Source of the DNA: an uncultured Eubacteriales bacterium
Lineage (GTDB): Bacteria > Bacillota > Clostridia > Oscillospirales > CAG-382
Reading direction: 5' to 3'
Length of the DNA: 64,000 nt
NCBI GenBank assembly: GCA_900551295.1
Contig: URVJ01000001.1
Coordinates: forward strand, 62,001 to 126,000
The position numbers were made by a program, and so were the translations under genes. The notes beneath the pieces were generated by a model, which saw only the letters and a program-made list of their open reading frames with translations, did no database searches and had not been told where the DNA came from. Shown here piece by piece: positions 36,155 to 44,804 of the stretch (the stretch's first letter is position 1; each line of letters begins with the position of its first letter).

Positions 36155-37590
36155 TCCGACGCTCCTTTTTTCTTGGGATATATTTCATTTTCGGCGTGCG
36201 ACAAAGCTTCTTTCGGCACGGTGAGCACTGCGTCCGTAAGACCTTTGGGATTAATCGGCGTAAACGGCGAGAGGTACGGTATACCGAACGATTCCTTGCG
36301 GCAGAGCGCTATAAACAGAAAAGTGACGGAAATTACTATGCCTTCAATTCCGAAAAGCTTTGCGGCAATAAGATTGAGCAGACGTACGAGCATAATGCTG
36401 TTCATATACGGCGGCATTGAAAAAGAGCTTACCGCCGTAAGCGCCGCTACCATTATTACCGGAGGACTTGCAATACCTGCCGAAACTGCGGCGTCGCCGA
36501 GTATAAGTCCCGCGACAATTCCGACGGCGTCGCCGACTGCACGCGGCATTCTTATGCCTACTTCGCGTATAAGTTCAAAGATCAAGAGTATTACTACAAG
36601 TTCGCCGAAAATACCGAACGGAATATCCTGTCTTGCCTCTATTACGGTTTTGTAAAGCTTGTACGGAATGCTTGACGTGTGGTGTTCAAGCAGCGCAAGA
36701 TACAGCGACGGCAGATACAGCGAAATAAAAATGCTGATTAAACGTATGCAGCGAATGAATGTCGCATAATACGGAGTTTTCAGATAGTCCTCTGCGGATT
36801 GCAGGCTTTCGACAAAAAGGTAAGGTACCGTAAGCACCACCGGACTGCCGTCGCATATCACCGCAGCTCTGCCTTCTATAAGCTTTGCTGCAACTTTATC
36901 GGGTTTCTCGGAATTTCCTACATTGGTAAACAGCGACGGTATATTTTTCTGAAGATAGTGTTCTACATATCCCGAATCTATAACCGCCGGCATTTTCATT
37001 TTCTCAATACTCTTTTTTACCCGCTTAACCATGTCGGGATTTGCAACGCCGTCAATATATAAAATGTTGACCGATGTTTTTGTGAAAGTACCGCAATTCA
37101 GCGTAATGATTTTCAGCTTTTCAGTGCGTATACGCTTTCTTATAAGCGCGATATTGTCCTCGGCGTTCTCGATAAACCCCTCTCTCGGACCTCTCACAAC
37201 AACCTCGCTGTCAGGCTCGGAAACACTTCTGCCGTTTCCGTTCTTAGCCGGAATCGCAAGAAAAACAACTTCTCCGCCTATATCCGTAAATATAACGGCG
37301 CACCCGGACAGCACCTTTTCTTTTGCCTCTTTATAGTTCGGTATATCCGACAGTTCGCTTGAGGCAATAACGCCGAAAAACTCTTTTTTCGTTGACGGAG
37401 TGCCGCCCATATGAGTCAAAGGCTTTATAATGGTTTCGGAAATAAATGTTCTGTCCGAAAAATTTCCTATATTGGCAAGATAGATGTAAAAACCGTCCGA
37501 CGGTTCGATGAAACGCAAATTAAAATCCCCGCAGCCCGAAAAATCTCTTTCAAAGCTTGTTTTTGCCTGTTGTGACGTCAGAATTTCCAA
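36151..37590 (-). CDS. GerAA-like spore germination protein
   Basis: A 479-residue GerA-family subunit. A hydrophilic N-terminal half contains the ERDFSGCGDFNLRF beginning and the YIDGVANPDMVKRVK family signature. The C-terminal half has about five membrane segments, with ARQDIPFGIFGELVVILLIFELIREVG and the AVGDAVGIVAGLILGDAAV region that is the most conserved part of the family. The start used is a TTG; the ribosome binding site is weak and a later start is possible. It is the first gene of the receptor operon. Confidence 0.9.
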   Translation of the reverse strand: MEILTSQQAKTSFERDFSGCGDFNLRFIEPSDGFYIYLANIGNFSDRTFISETIIKPLTHMGGTPSTKKEFFGVIASSELSDIPNYKEAKEKVLSGCAVIFTDIGGEVVFLAIPAKNGNGRSVSEPDSEVVVRGPREGFIENAEDNIALIRKRIRTEKLKIITLNCGTFTKTSVNILYIDGVANPDMVKRVKKSIEKMKMPAVIDSGYVEHYLQKNIPSLFTNVGNSEKPDKVAAKLIEGRAAVICDGSPVVLTVPYLFVESLQSAEDYLKTPYYATFIRCIRLISIFISLYLPSLYLALLEHHTSSIPYKLYKTVIEARQDIPFGIFGELVVILLIFELIREVGIRMPRAVGDAVGIVAGLILGDAAVSAGIASPPVIMVAALTAVSSFSMPPYMNSIMLVRLLNLIAAKLFGIEGIVISVTFLFIALCRKESFGIPYLSPFTPINPKGLTDAVLTVPKEALSHAENEIYPKKKGASE

Positions 37591-37718
37591 AGTATCGCCG
37601 CTTTCAGTATATTTTTATATATTTTTGCCCGACGCAAGCTTTTTAATACCCGAAAATTACAATCATTTTCATTCTGCGGCATATAATAGTCCTATAAAAA
37701 ATAACTGGAGATGATTTT

Positions 37719-39551
37719 ATGTGTTCAATCTGCGGAATATACGATCCGAAATCATACGGCGAAAGCAATAAGGATATGTGTCTAAAAATGAATCAGACAC
37801 TCGCACACCGCGGACCCGACTCAAACGGCGCTTATTTTTACGGCAAAGTAAGCCTTGCCCACAACAGACTTGCGGTAATAGATCCCGAGAACGGCTCACA
37901 GCCGATGTCGACTCGTTTTGCCGGACGGGAATATGTAATTGTCTACAACGGAGAGATATATAACACGGATTATCTCAGAAAAGAACTGGCAAAACGCGGA
38001 GTGACTTTAAAAACAAGGTGCGATACTGAGATTGTGCTTTATGCATATATAATCTGGAAAGAAAAGTGCGCCGAAAAACTGGACGGAATATTCGCGTTCT
38101 GCGTATTTGATAAAAATTCAGGTAAAATTTTCATTGCGCGCGACAGATTCGGCGTAAAACCGTTTTTCTACACGTTTAAGGACAGTTCGTTTTATTTTGC
38201 GTCGGAAATAAAAGCGCTGCTTGAATGCGGTGCGGCAAGCCCGAAAGTAGATACGACAGGACTGTGGCAGCTTTTGTATATGTCGCCTTCAAGAATAGGC
38301 GGCAGCGGAATATTCAGAGATATATCGGAGCTTAAAGCGGCTCACTGCGGTTATTTTGACCTTTCGGGACTGCACATATACAGATACTGGACGCCCAAAG
38401 CGCAGACAATACATGAAAACGCCGGAGAGGCGGCGCTGCACACCCGTTTTCTGCTTGAAAAGTCAATAAAAGAACAGCTTGTTTCCGATGTGCCTTTAAG
38501 CGTTCTGCTTTCGGGAGGACTAGACTCGTCGATAGTATCGTCTGTTGCGGCACTTTGTTATCGTGAAAACTCCATGACACTCGATACATACTCTTTTGAA
38601 TACGAAGGATCAAAAGATAATTTCGGCGCAAGCGAATTTATCCCGGCAAGCGATGACGAATATGCGGTTTATATGGCAAAGTGGCTGGGCACGGAACATA
38701 CAATTCTGACCTGTCCCACAAAAGCACTGATCGACAATCTGTATGCCGCTGTTGACGCGCGTGATTTTCCCGGACAGGCGGATATCGATTCCTCACTCTT
38801 GTATTTTTGCAATAGAATCAAGAAAAAGCATACAGTTGTGCTTTCGGGAGAATGTGCCGATGAAATTTTCGGCGGCTATCCGTGGTTCTACAAACCCGAA
38901 ATGCTGAACAGCGAATATTTTCCGTGGATACATGAGCCGAAACTGCGCGCAGGACTTTTCAGAAAGGAGATTGCAAGACAGGAAGAAGGTTATGCTTACA
39001 CAAGCGAAATATATAAGAACTGCATAGCCGAATGTCCGTCAAACAGCGCCGACAGCGAACTGATGAACAATTCGCGAATAGCCACATGGCTTTCAACCGA
39101 GTTTTTTATGCAGCAGCTTCTTGAGAGAAAAGACAGAATGAGTATGCACAGCGGACTTGAAATAAGAGTGCCGTTTGCAAACCATGAACTGTTTGAATAT
39201 GTTTTCAATGTTCCGTGGGAAATAAAATTCGAGGACAGCATAGAAAAAGCACTGCTGCGAAACGCAATGAGCAATTATCTTCCGGAAAAGATTCTTTACA
39301 GAAAAAAGAGCCCGTACCCGAAAACCTTTGATACTTGTTTTGAAAGCGGCGTAAGGCAGATACTGACGGAGAAAATTATGAATGGAAAAAGTATTCTGTC
39401 CGAAATTCTTGACACAAAATCGCTCGAAAGTTTTTGCGAAAATACGTCCGAAACGTGGTTCGGACAGCTTATGGGAAAGGCGCAGATGCTCGCATGGCTT
39501 TTACAGTTTGACTATTGGTACGAAAAGTATAATGTTGAACTGGTTTTATAA
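37719..39551 (+). CDS. asnB: AsnB, glutamine-hydrolysing asparagine synthetase
   Basis: A 610-residue class II glutamine amidotransferase fused to an ATP pyrophosphatase domain. Cys2 of MCSICGIYD is the N-terminal nucleophile after Met removal; HNRLAVIDPENG and VYNGEIYN follow. The PP-loop LSGGLDSS starts at Ser265, with SGECADEIFGGYPWF and the GLEIRVPFANHELFEY stretch downstream. GGAGATG lies before the start. The gene is alone on its strand between the gerA-type operon and the zinc-ribbon trio. It makes asparagine from aspartate, or may amidate another acid; the full set of motifs favours the former. Confidence 0.93.
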   Translation: MCSICGIYDPKSYGESNKDMCLKMNQTLAHRGPDSNGAYFYGKVSLAHNRLAVIDPENGSQPMSTRFAGREYVIVYNGEIYNTDYLRKELAKRGVTLKTRCDTEIVLYAYIIWKEKCAEKLDGIFAFCVFDKNSGKIFIARDRFGVKPFFYTFKDSSFYFASEIKALLECGAASPKVDTTGLWQLLYMSPSRIGGSGIFRDISELKAAHCGYFDLSGLHIYRYWTPKAQTIHENAGEAALHTRFLLEKSIKEQLVSDVPLSVLLSGGLDSSIVSSVAALCYRENSMTLDTYSFEYEGSKDNFGASEFIPASDDEYAVYMAKWLGTEHTILTCPTKALIDNLYAAVDARDFPGQADIDSSLLYFCNRIKKKHTVVLSGECADEIFGGYPWFYKPEMLNSEYFPWIHEPKLRAGLFRKEIARQEEGYAYTSEIYKNCIAECPSNSADSELMNNSRIATWLSTEFFMQQLLERKDRMSMHSGLEIRVPFANHELFEYVFNVPWEIKFEDSIEKALLRNAMSNYLPEKILYRKKSPYPKTFDTCFESGVRQILTEKIMNGKSILSEILDTKSLESFCENTSETWFGQLMGKAQMLAWLLQFDYWYEKYNVELVL

Positions 39552-39570
39552 ATTAATATCCGACGAATAC

Positions 39571-39598
39571 TTGACTTAATGTCAATTTGTGCTATAAT
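39571..39598 (+). promoter_or_regulatory. Promoter of the zinc-ribbon/TPM/SPFH trio
   Basis: TTGACT, 16-base spacer, TATAAT, 32 bases before the first start codon. It looks like a housekeeping promoter rather than a sigma-W-type one. Confidence 0.75.
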
Positions 39599-39630
39599 TA
39601 TTACAGAGTAATTAAAGAAAGGAAAAAACA

Positions 39631-40743
39631 ATGGAAACCGTAAAAACATATAAGTGTCCGTGCTGCGACGCGGGACTTGTATTCGATGCGCAAAACCAAA
39701 ATCTTCACTGCGAATCCTGCGGCAACGATTTCACCATTGACACACTCGAACAGCTTGACGCAGCGGATAATTCCGCGTCCGAGGCAGGCAGTGAGTACAA
39801 CTGGGAAAAATACACTCCGCGCAGCTTTACAAACACAGGTGGTCTTGATCTTACACAGTTCCGCTGTCCGAGCTGTTCGGCTGAGATAATCGGTGATCAG
39901 AATATGGGAGCCTCCGTGTGCCCGTACTGCGGAAATCCGACGATTGTCAAAGAACAGTTTGAGGGTACTCTTCAACCGGACTACATAATCCCGTTTAAGG
40001 TTGACAAAAAGAGTGCGTTTGCAAAATTTGAAGAAGCATATTCGAGGCTTCCGTTTTTGCCCGACGAATTCAAAAACAAGAACAAGATTAACGAAATGAA
40101 CGGCGTTTACATACCGTATTTTATGTTTGACTGTAACTGCGGTGCGGATATAACATACAGCGGACAGACGACAAGCACATGGAGCGACTCAAAGTACGAT
40201 TACGTAAAAACCAACTATTTCAGACTTTACAGACAGGGAAACGTAGGCTTTAAAAACGTTCCTGCCGACGCGTCAAAAAAAGCCGACGACGCATACACGG
40301 AATCGGTAGAGCCGTTTGACTGCAGAGAGGCGGTAAACTTTGATCCGGCATATCTTTCGGGTTATTTTGCCGAAAAGTATGACGTTTCCATGGACGAGTG
40401 CGTCGAACGCGCAAACAGGAGAATAAAGAATACCGCCGAAAGACTTATGGAAAGCACTACCGCAGGCTATTCTTGCGTAACACCGTTAAGTTCTAATATA
40501 CATTTCGGCGACGGCAAAATACGCTATGCTCTGCTTCCGGTATGGATGCTCAGCGTCAAGTACCTTGACAAAGTATATCACTATGCCGTAAACGGTCAGA
40601 CAGGCAAGACAATAGGCGAATTTCCGACCGATAAATCAAAAAAACGCAAATTTTTCTGGAAAGCATTCGTAATATCTTTCGGAGTGCTTGCCGCACTCTG
40701 CGCAATTCTCATTCTGATTTCGGGAGGTACGTTTGCACTATGA
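39631..40743 (+). CDS. YdjG-like zinc-ribbon membrane protein
   Basis: A 370-residue protein with two N-terminal zinc ribbons (CPCCDAG...CESCGND, residues 8-33, and CPSCSAE...CPYCGNP, about 76-98). A beta-rich middle domain follows, with YIPYFMFDCNC and YALLPVWMLSVKY. One C-terminal membrane helix (about 345-366) ends the protein, as in Bacillus YdjG. The first of three clustered genes; it overlaps the TPM gene by four bases. In Bacillus the ydjFGHI group belongs to the sigma-W envelope stress regulon. The middle domain probably binds protein or membrane; no enzyme motif is visible. Confidence 0.8.
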   Translation: METVKTYKCPCCDAGLVFDAQNQNLHCESCGNDFTIDTLEQLDAADNSASEAGSEYNWEKYTPRSFTNTGGLDLTQFRCPSCSAEIIGDQNMGASVCPYCGNPTIVKEQFEGTLQPDYIIPFKVDKKSAFAKFEEAYSRLPFLPDEFKNKNKINEMNGVYIPYFMFDCNCGADITYSGQTTSTWSDSKYDYVKTNYFRLYRQGNVGFKNVPADASKKADDAYTESVEPFDCREAVNFDPAYLSGYFAEKYDVSMDECVERANRRIKNTAERLMESTTAGYSCVTPLSSNIHFGDGKIRYALLPVWMLSVKYLDKVYHYAVNGQTGKTIGEFPTDKSKKRKFFWKAFVISFGVLAALCAILILISGGTFAL

Positions 40744-41591
40744 AAAAGCTGATTTCAACAATCCTTTTTTTGGCATTTGCACTCATGCCTTTCTGCTTTG
40801 CGGCGGAACTTCCTGTTGTTATAGACAATGCGGAATATCTTACCGACGATCAGTCCGAACAGCTCGAACAAATGCTTGACGAAGTGCTGACAGACGACTT
40901 CTGCGCCGTAGTTTTTACCGAAGATGAACCGAGTGACGACGATCCTCAGGCGGCAGCCGATGATTTCTTTGACTTTGAAGGCTACCTTGAGCAGTATTCA
41001 AACGGAATTGTTTTCTACATTTGCAAAAGCACAAGACAATACGCTTTTTCTACAACCGGAACTGCTATTGACACGTTTGATGACTCAAAGCTTGATGTAA
41101 TCGAAAACGATATGCTTGACTTTCTTCGCAACGACGAGTACTTTGAAGCGTTTTGCTCATTTGCGGGAAATGTAAAGTATTATCTTAACGAATATCCCGA
41201 TTCGGATTATCCGTCCGACTACGCAAGCAACAGCAGCAGTGATTATAACGGCGGATACGACTACTATGACGATGAGCCGCTTGTAATTGACATTCCGACA
41301 ATAATTACTTTTATTGCAATAAGCGTGCTGGTTGCCCTCATAATTGCGGCAATTGCAACGGCAATAAGAGCGGGACGCATGAATACCGCAAAATTAAAGA
41401 CAGAAGCAGGCAATTATGTTGACGAAAAAGGCTTGAACGTCACCGCGTCCAATGACATTTACCTGTACTGCACGGTAACACGCACCGAAAGACCGCAGAA
41501 CGAGGATCATAACTCCTCGGGTGGCGGAGGTTCGTCAACTCATGTTTCTTCGTCCGGTACAACTCACGGCGGCAGAAGCGGAAGTTTTTAA
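40740..41591 (+). CDS. TPM-domain protein, YdjH-like
   Basis: A 283-residue protein with a signal peptide (residues 1-21), an extracytoplasmic TPM domain (about 24-150, PVVIDNAEYLTDDQSEQLEQML at its start), an acidic Ser/Asp-rich linker and a membrane helix near 188-210. A cytoplasmic tail ends in a Gly/Ser/His-rich stretch, GGGGSSTHVSSS to SGSF. TPM domains occur in envelope maintenance proteins. The polar C-terminus is typical of this family's low-complexity end. It sits between the zinc-ribbon and SPFH genes. Confidence 0.82.
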   Translation: MKKLISTILFLAFALMPFCFAAELPVVIDNAEYLTDDQSEQLEQMLDEVLTDDFCAVVFTEDEPSDDDPQAAADDFFDFEGYLEQYSNGIVFYICKSTRQYAFSTTGTAIDTFDDSKLDVIENDMLDFLRNDEYFEAFCSFAGNVKYYLNEYPDSDYPSDYASNSSSDYNGGYDYYDDEPLVIDIPTIITFIAISVLVALIIAAIATAIRAGRMNTAKLKTEAGNYVDEKGLNVTASNDIYLYCTVTRTERPQNEDHNSSGGGGSSTHVSSSGTTHGGRSGSF

Positions 41592-41634
41592 AAACAAAAT
41601 TTTATCAGTTTAAATATAAAAGGAGATTACAGCT

Positions 41635-42912
41635 ATGGGACTTATTAAAGCAGCTGCGGGAGCAACAGGCGGCGTACTTGCGGATCAGTGGAAGGAATAT
41701 TTTTACTGTGAGGCGCTTGACGCGGATACACTTGTCGCAAAGGGCGAAAAGAGAACAAGCGCAAGAAGTTCAAATAAAAAAGGCGAGGAAAATATAATTT
41801 CTAACGGTTCTGTTATCGCAGTGAACGACGGTCAGTGCATGATCATCGTCGAGCAGGGAAAAGTCGTTGAGCTTTGCGCCGAACCGGGTGAGTTCGTATA
41901 TGACACTTCAACGGAACCCAGTATTTTCTGCGGTAAGCTCGGAGAAAGCCTCAAAAAGACGTTTGCAACCATAGGAAAGCGTTTTACTTTCGGCGGAGAT
42001 ACCGCAAAGGATCAGCGCGTGTATTATTTCAACACCAAGGAAATTACCGGAAACAAATACGGAACGGCAAATCCCGTACCTTTCAGAGTTGTCGATAAGA
42101 ACATAGGACTTGATGTAGATATAGCAATCCGCTGCCACGGCGAATACTCGTACCACATAACCGATCCCATGCTCTTTTACACAAACGTCTGCGGCAATGT
42201 TGCGGATTCTTACACAAGAGACGAAATTGACAGCCAGCTCAAAACAGAGCTTATGACGGCTCTCCAGCCTGCGTTTGCAAAGATCTCCAATATGGGCATA
42301 CGTTACAGCGCACTCCCGGGACATACTATGGAAATCGCCGACGCACTTAATGAAGTTCTTTCGCCGAAATGGCATGAGCTTCGCGGAGTTGAAATTGTTT
42401 CGTTCGGCGTATCAAGCGTAAATGCGTCTCCCGAAGACGAAAACATGATAAAAGAACTCCAGAAAAACGCCGTATTCACAAATCCCGGTATGGCGGCCGC
42501 TCATCTTGTCGGCGCACAGGCTCAGGCCATGCAGGACGCTGCAAAGAACGAAGGCGGAGCTATGAATGCATTTTTCGGTATGAATATGGCTCAGAATGCA
42601 TCGGGTCAGACTATTCAGAATCTCTTTTCTAAGGCCGCCGAGAACAATCAGAATGCCGGTGCGGCTTCGGCAAACGAATGGGTATGCTCCTGCGGAAAGA
42701 AGAACACCGGCAAATTCTGTGCTGAGTGCGGAAAACCAAAGCCGGAAAGCAGTGAATGGATCTGTTCGTGCGGCGCTCACAATACAGGCAAGTTCTGTTC
42801 TGAGTGCGGCAAGTCAAAACCCGTCACAGCTTGCCCGAAGTGCGGATATAAGCCCGACTCATCAAAACCTGTTCCGAAATTCTGCCCCGAATGCGGAGCA
42901 AAGTTTGAATAA
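41635..42912 (+). CDS. SPFH-domain protein with three C-terminal zinc ribbons, YdjI-like
   Basis: A 425-residue virion-core-like/SPFH protein. After the N-terminal ADQWKEYFYCEAL, the SPFH core occupies about residues 30-280, with the RGVEIVSFGVSSVNASPED end of the domain. An Ala/Gln-rich stretch (AAAHLVGAQAQAMQDAAKN) follows. Three zinc ribbons end the chain. The first two are near copies (CSCGKKNTGKFCAECG and CSCGAHNTGKFCSECG) and the third is CPKCGY...CPECG. SPFH proteins scaffold membrane microdomains. AGGAG lies upstream. It should act with the two genes before it at the membrane. Confidence 0.88.
   Translation: MGLIKAAAGATGGVLADQWKEYFYCEALDADTLVAKGEKRTSARSSNKKGEENIISNGSVIAVNDGQCMIIVEQGKVVELCAEPGEFVYDTSTEPSIFCGKLGESLKKTFATIGKRFTFGGDTAKDQRVYYFNTKEITGNKYGTANPVPFRVVDKNIGLDVDIAIRCHGEYSYHITDPMLFYTNVCGNVADSYTRDEIDSQLKTELMTALQPAFAKISNMGIRYSALPGHTMEIADALNEVLSPKWHELRGVEIVSFGVSSVNASPEDENMIKELQKNAVFTNPGMAAAHLVGAQAQAMQDAAKNEGGAMNAFFGMNMAQNASGQTIQNLFSKAAENNQNAGAASANEWVCSCGKKNTGKFCAECGKPKPESSEWICSCGAHNTGKFCSECGKSKPVTACPKCGYKPDSSKPVPKFCPECGAKFE
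42676..42820 (+). repeat. Duplicated zinc-ribbon coding unit
   Basis: Two in-frame copies 78 bases apart encode nearly identical 22-residue ribbons (W-x-CSCG...NTGKFC-x-ECG). A recent internal duplication fits. Confidence 0.75.
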
Positions 42913-42942
42913 TAGCGCCAATACATAATTAACCAAAAAATT

Positions 42943-42979
42943 ACCGCTTCGATTCTCTTTACGAACCGAGGCGGTTTTG
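42943..42979. terminator. Bidirectional terminator after the SPFH gene
   Basis: Stem ACCGCTTCG / CGAGGCGGT followed by TTTTG, with an A-run before it, between convergent genes. Confidence 0.82.
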
Positions 42980-43000
42980 TTATATGTGCTGTTAAAATTG

Positions 43001-44659
43001 TTACTTGCTTATAAGATCCGCGATTTTTTTGTTTACGGCAAATCTGAGCTTTTCGCAGAAGTCGTCCTGTCTCGGATAATCCGAAAAAGTAATATTGTAA
43101 TTTGCAAAATCTTCAATAAATTTGACGGCATGCTCTTTTGATGAAAGGCTTTCCAGAAGTCTGAAAGCACGTAAATCGTATAAACCTTGTGTAAAGCTCT
43201 TTATATGCAGCGTCGGATATGCTGTTCCGTCGGGCGCGGGATATACCGAAAAAGCGTCGCCGGCAGGAACCCAGCCACCGCCGTCGTTGCAGGTATACGG
43301 ATCAATTATGTGCTTGGAGTACTGCGAATAGTAGAAATTGTAACCCCATTGCAAAAATCCGACAATATCGTACTTGAAAAGCTGTGTTCCGAGAACCCTT
43401 GTGCGGTTCATGCTCATGGCAACAAACCTGTTTGATACTGCAGTGTTCTGGCTGCAGCAGTAATAGCACCATAAATCCGGAACTTTGTTTTGTATAAAAG
43501 GTACTATGCTGTTTGTGCCGGGAATAGGCGTTGAAACAGCACCTGAACTCATAAACTCGTATTCCGAAAGTGCGTCGCCGCACATACAATCCGAGAGAAC
43601 ATCGGACAGCTTTTCTCTGATTTTGAGAAAGCGCGGCAAATGTTCCTTTATAGGCTCATCGGATATATGGAACATTGCCTTTTTAAGCAAATCTTTAGAC
43701 TTGAGATACTCTTTAAAACTGACAATAAACTGTCTGACAAACCCGATATATTCGTCTGATAATGAATCTGTATTCCAACCGAAAATTTGTTTTTTCTCAC
43801 CGTTTACATCAGCGATTATCTTAGGCGCGTGTTCGGCGCCCCATTGAGTAAACAAATGCGATATTTCAAAATATTCAATTCCGAGACGTTTGCACATTTC
43901 AAACCATCTGTCGCAGAGCGTATAGTCAAATTCGTAGGTATCGCCGAGCTTTTTTACGCCGACAAGCTGAACCGTCGGACGTTCGCCGCCGACCTCTGTA
44001 TCAAGAGGAGGAGTAAAGACAGGCGTCAGAATCATGTTCATTCCGCTGTCGGCTGCGTTTTTTGCAAAATTTTCTATTATCTGCCAGTGTTTCTCGCTGA
44101 AAACATCAATGGCGTAGTAGCTCGAAAGACAGTCGCAGTGAAACCAGTTTGTATATATAAGTTCCTGTTTCGGCAAAACAGCGCCGATCACTTCAATTTC
44201 AAGCTTGTTTTCAAAAAGTATATTTTCGTCTTTGTCCTTAACGCCCACGGTAATAACACTTGTTTCGGAAATTGCATTTTCAGGTATGCTTACTTCTATC
44301 CAAAAACTTTTTAAAACTCCGGCATTTACAAAAACTTTGTCATTTTCGCTGAGAGGAATCATTAGGTCGGGATACATTCCCGGCTGTCTGTTGTTGAGAT
44401 AGTCGTCATCGTAACGGTCGCGGTAAGCAGGCATTTTTACAAAAACGTCGCGTATTTCATAGATTTTTGAATACTTTGCAAGTTTTCCGTCACAAAACAG
44501 AGAAATCTCGGCATTTGTCTCCGAAAGAAACAATGCTTCAAATGAAAAAACGTCGTCCTTAAGCACATTAGCTCTTGAAATTTCGGAATATGCGGAAAAA
44601 TCAGCGTCGGAAAAACATTTATTATATGACGAAATAATTTTTAACCGTGCGTTGCTCAT
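43001..44659 (-). CDS. DUF4091 protein, GH123-like glycoside hydrolase relative
   Basis: A 552-residue protein with a beta-rich N-terminal domain (residues 1-160) and a TIM barrel. The barrel carries FHISDEP, which resembles the Asp-Glu pair of GH123 N-acetyl-beta-galactosaminidases that use substrate-assisted catalysis. Other DUF4091 features are WFHCDCL, the LTPVFTPPLDTE loop, and GFLQWGYNFYYSQ near the C-terminus. There is no signal peptide, so it should be cytoplasmic. The gene is monocistronic with its own strong promoter. An N-acetylhexosaminide substrate is a reasonable guess from the fold and the nag genes 15 kb away. Confidence 0.78.
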   Translation of the reverse strand: MSNARLKIISSYNKCFSDADFSAYSEISRANVLKDDVFSFEALFLSETNAEISLFCDGKLAKYSKIYEIRDVFVKMPAYRDRYDDDYLNNRQPGMYPDLMIPLSENDKVFVNAGVLKSFWIEVSIPENAISETSVITVGVKDKDENILFENKLEIEVIGAVLPKQELIYTNWFHCDCLSSYYAIDVFSEKHWQIIENFAKNAADSGMNMILTPVFTPPLDTEVGGERPTVQLVGVKKLGDTYEFDYTLCDRWFEMCKRLGIEYFEISHLFTQWGAEHAPKIIADVNGEKKQIFGWNTDSLSDEYIGFVRQFIVSFKEYLKSKDLLKKAMFHISDEPIKEHLPRFLKIREKLSDVLSDCMCGDALSEYEFMSSGAVSTPIPGTNSIVPFIQNKVPDLWCYYCCSQNTAVSNRFVAMSMNRTRVLGTQLFKYDIVGFLQWGYNFYYSQYSKHIIDPYTCNDGGGWVPAGDAFSVYPAPDGTAYPTLHIKSFTQGLYDLRAFRLLESLSSKEHAVKFIEDFANYNITFSDYPRQDDFCEKLRFAVNKKIADLISK

Positions 44660-44689
44660 GTCATTACCTCACAATCTTTATATAGGTTT

Positions 44690-44718
44690 ATTATACATGG
44701 CACAGCCGTTAATGTCAA
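44690..44718 (-). promoter_or_regulatory. Consensus promoter of the DUF4091 gene
   Basis: Minus strand: TTGACA, 17-base spacer, TATAAT, a perfect sigma-A match about 30 bases before the start. Confidence 0.85.
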
Positions 44719-44751
44719 TTCAAAATAAGCTTAGTATATATACAATCGGGT

Positions 44752-44794
44752 AAAAAAGTGCGGCAGTAAACCGAATATAACGGAATACAGCCGC
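44752..44794 (-). terminator. Terminator of the Gfo/Idh-MDR operon
   Basis: Minus strand: GCGGC and GCCGC arms with inner pairing, followed by AC and TTTTTT. Confidence 0.7.
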
Positions 44795-44804
44795 AAATTT
44801 ATAA

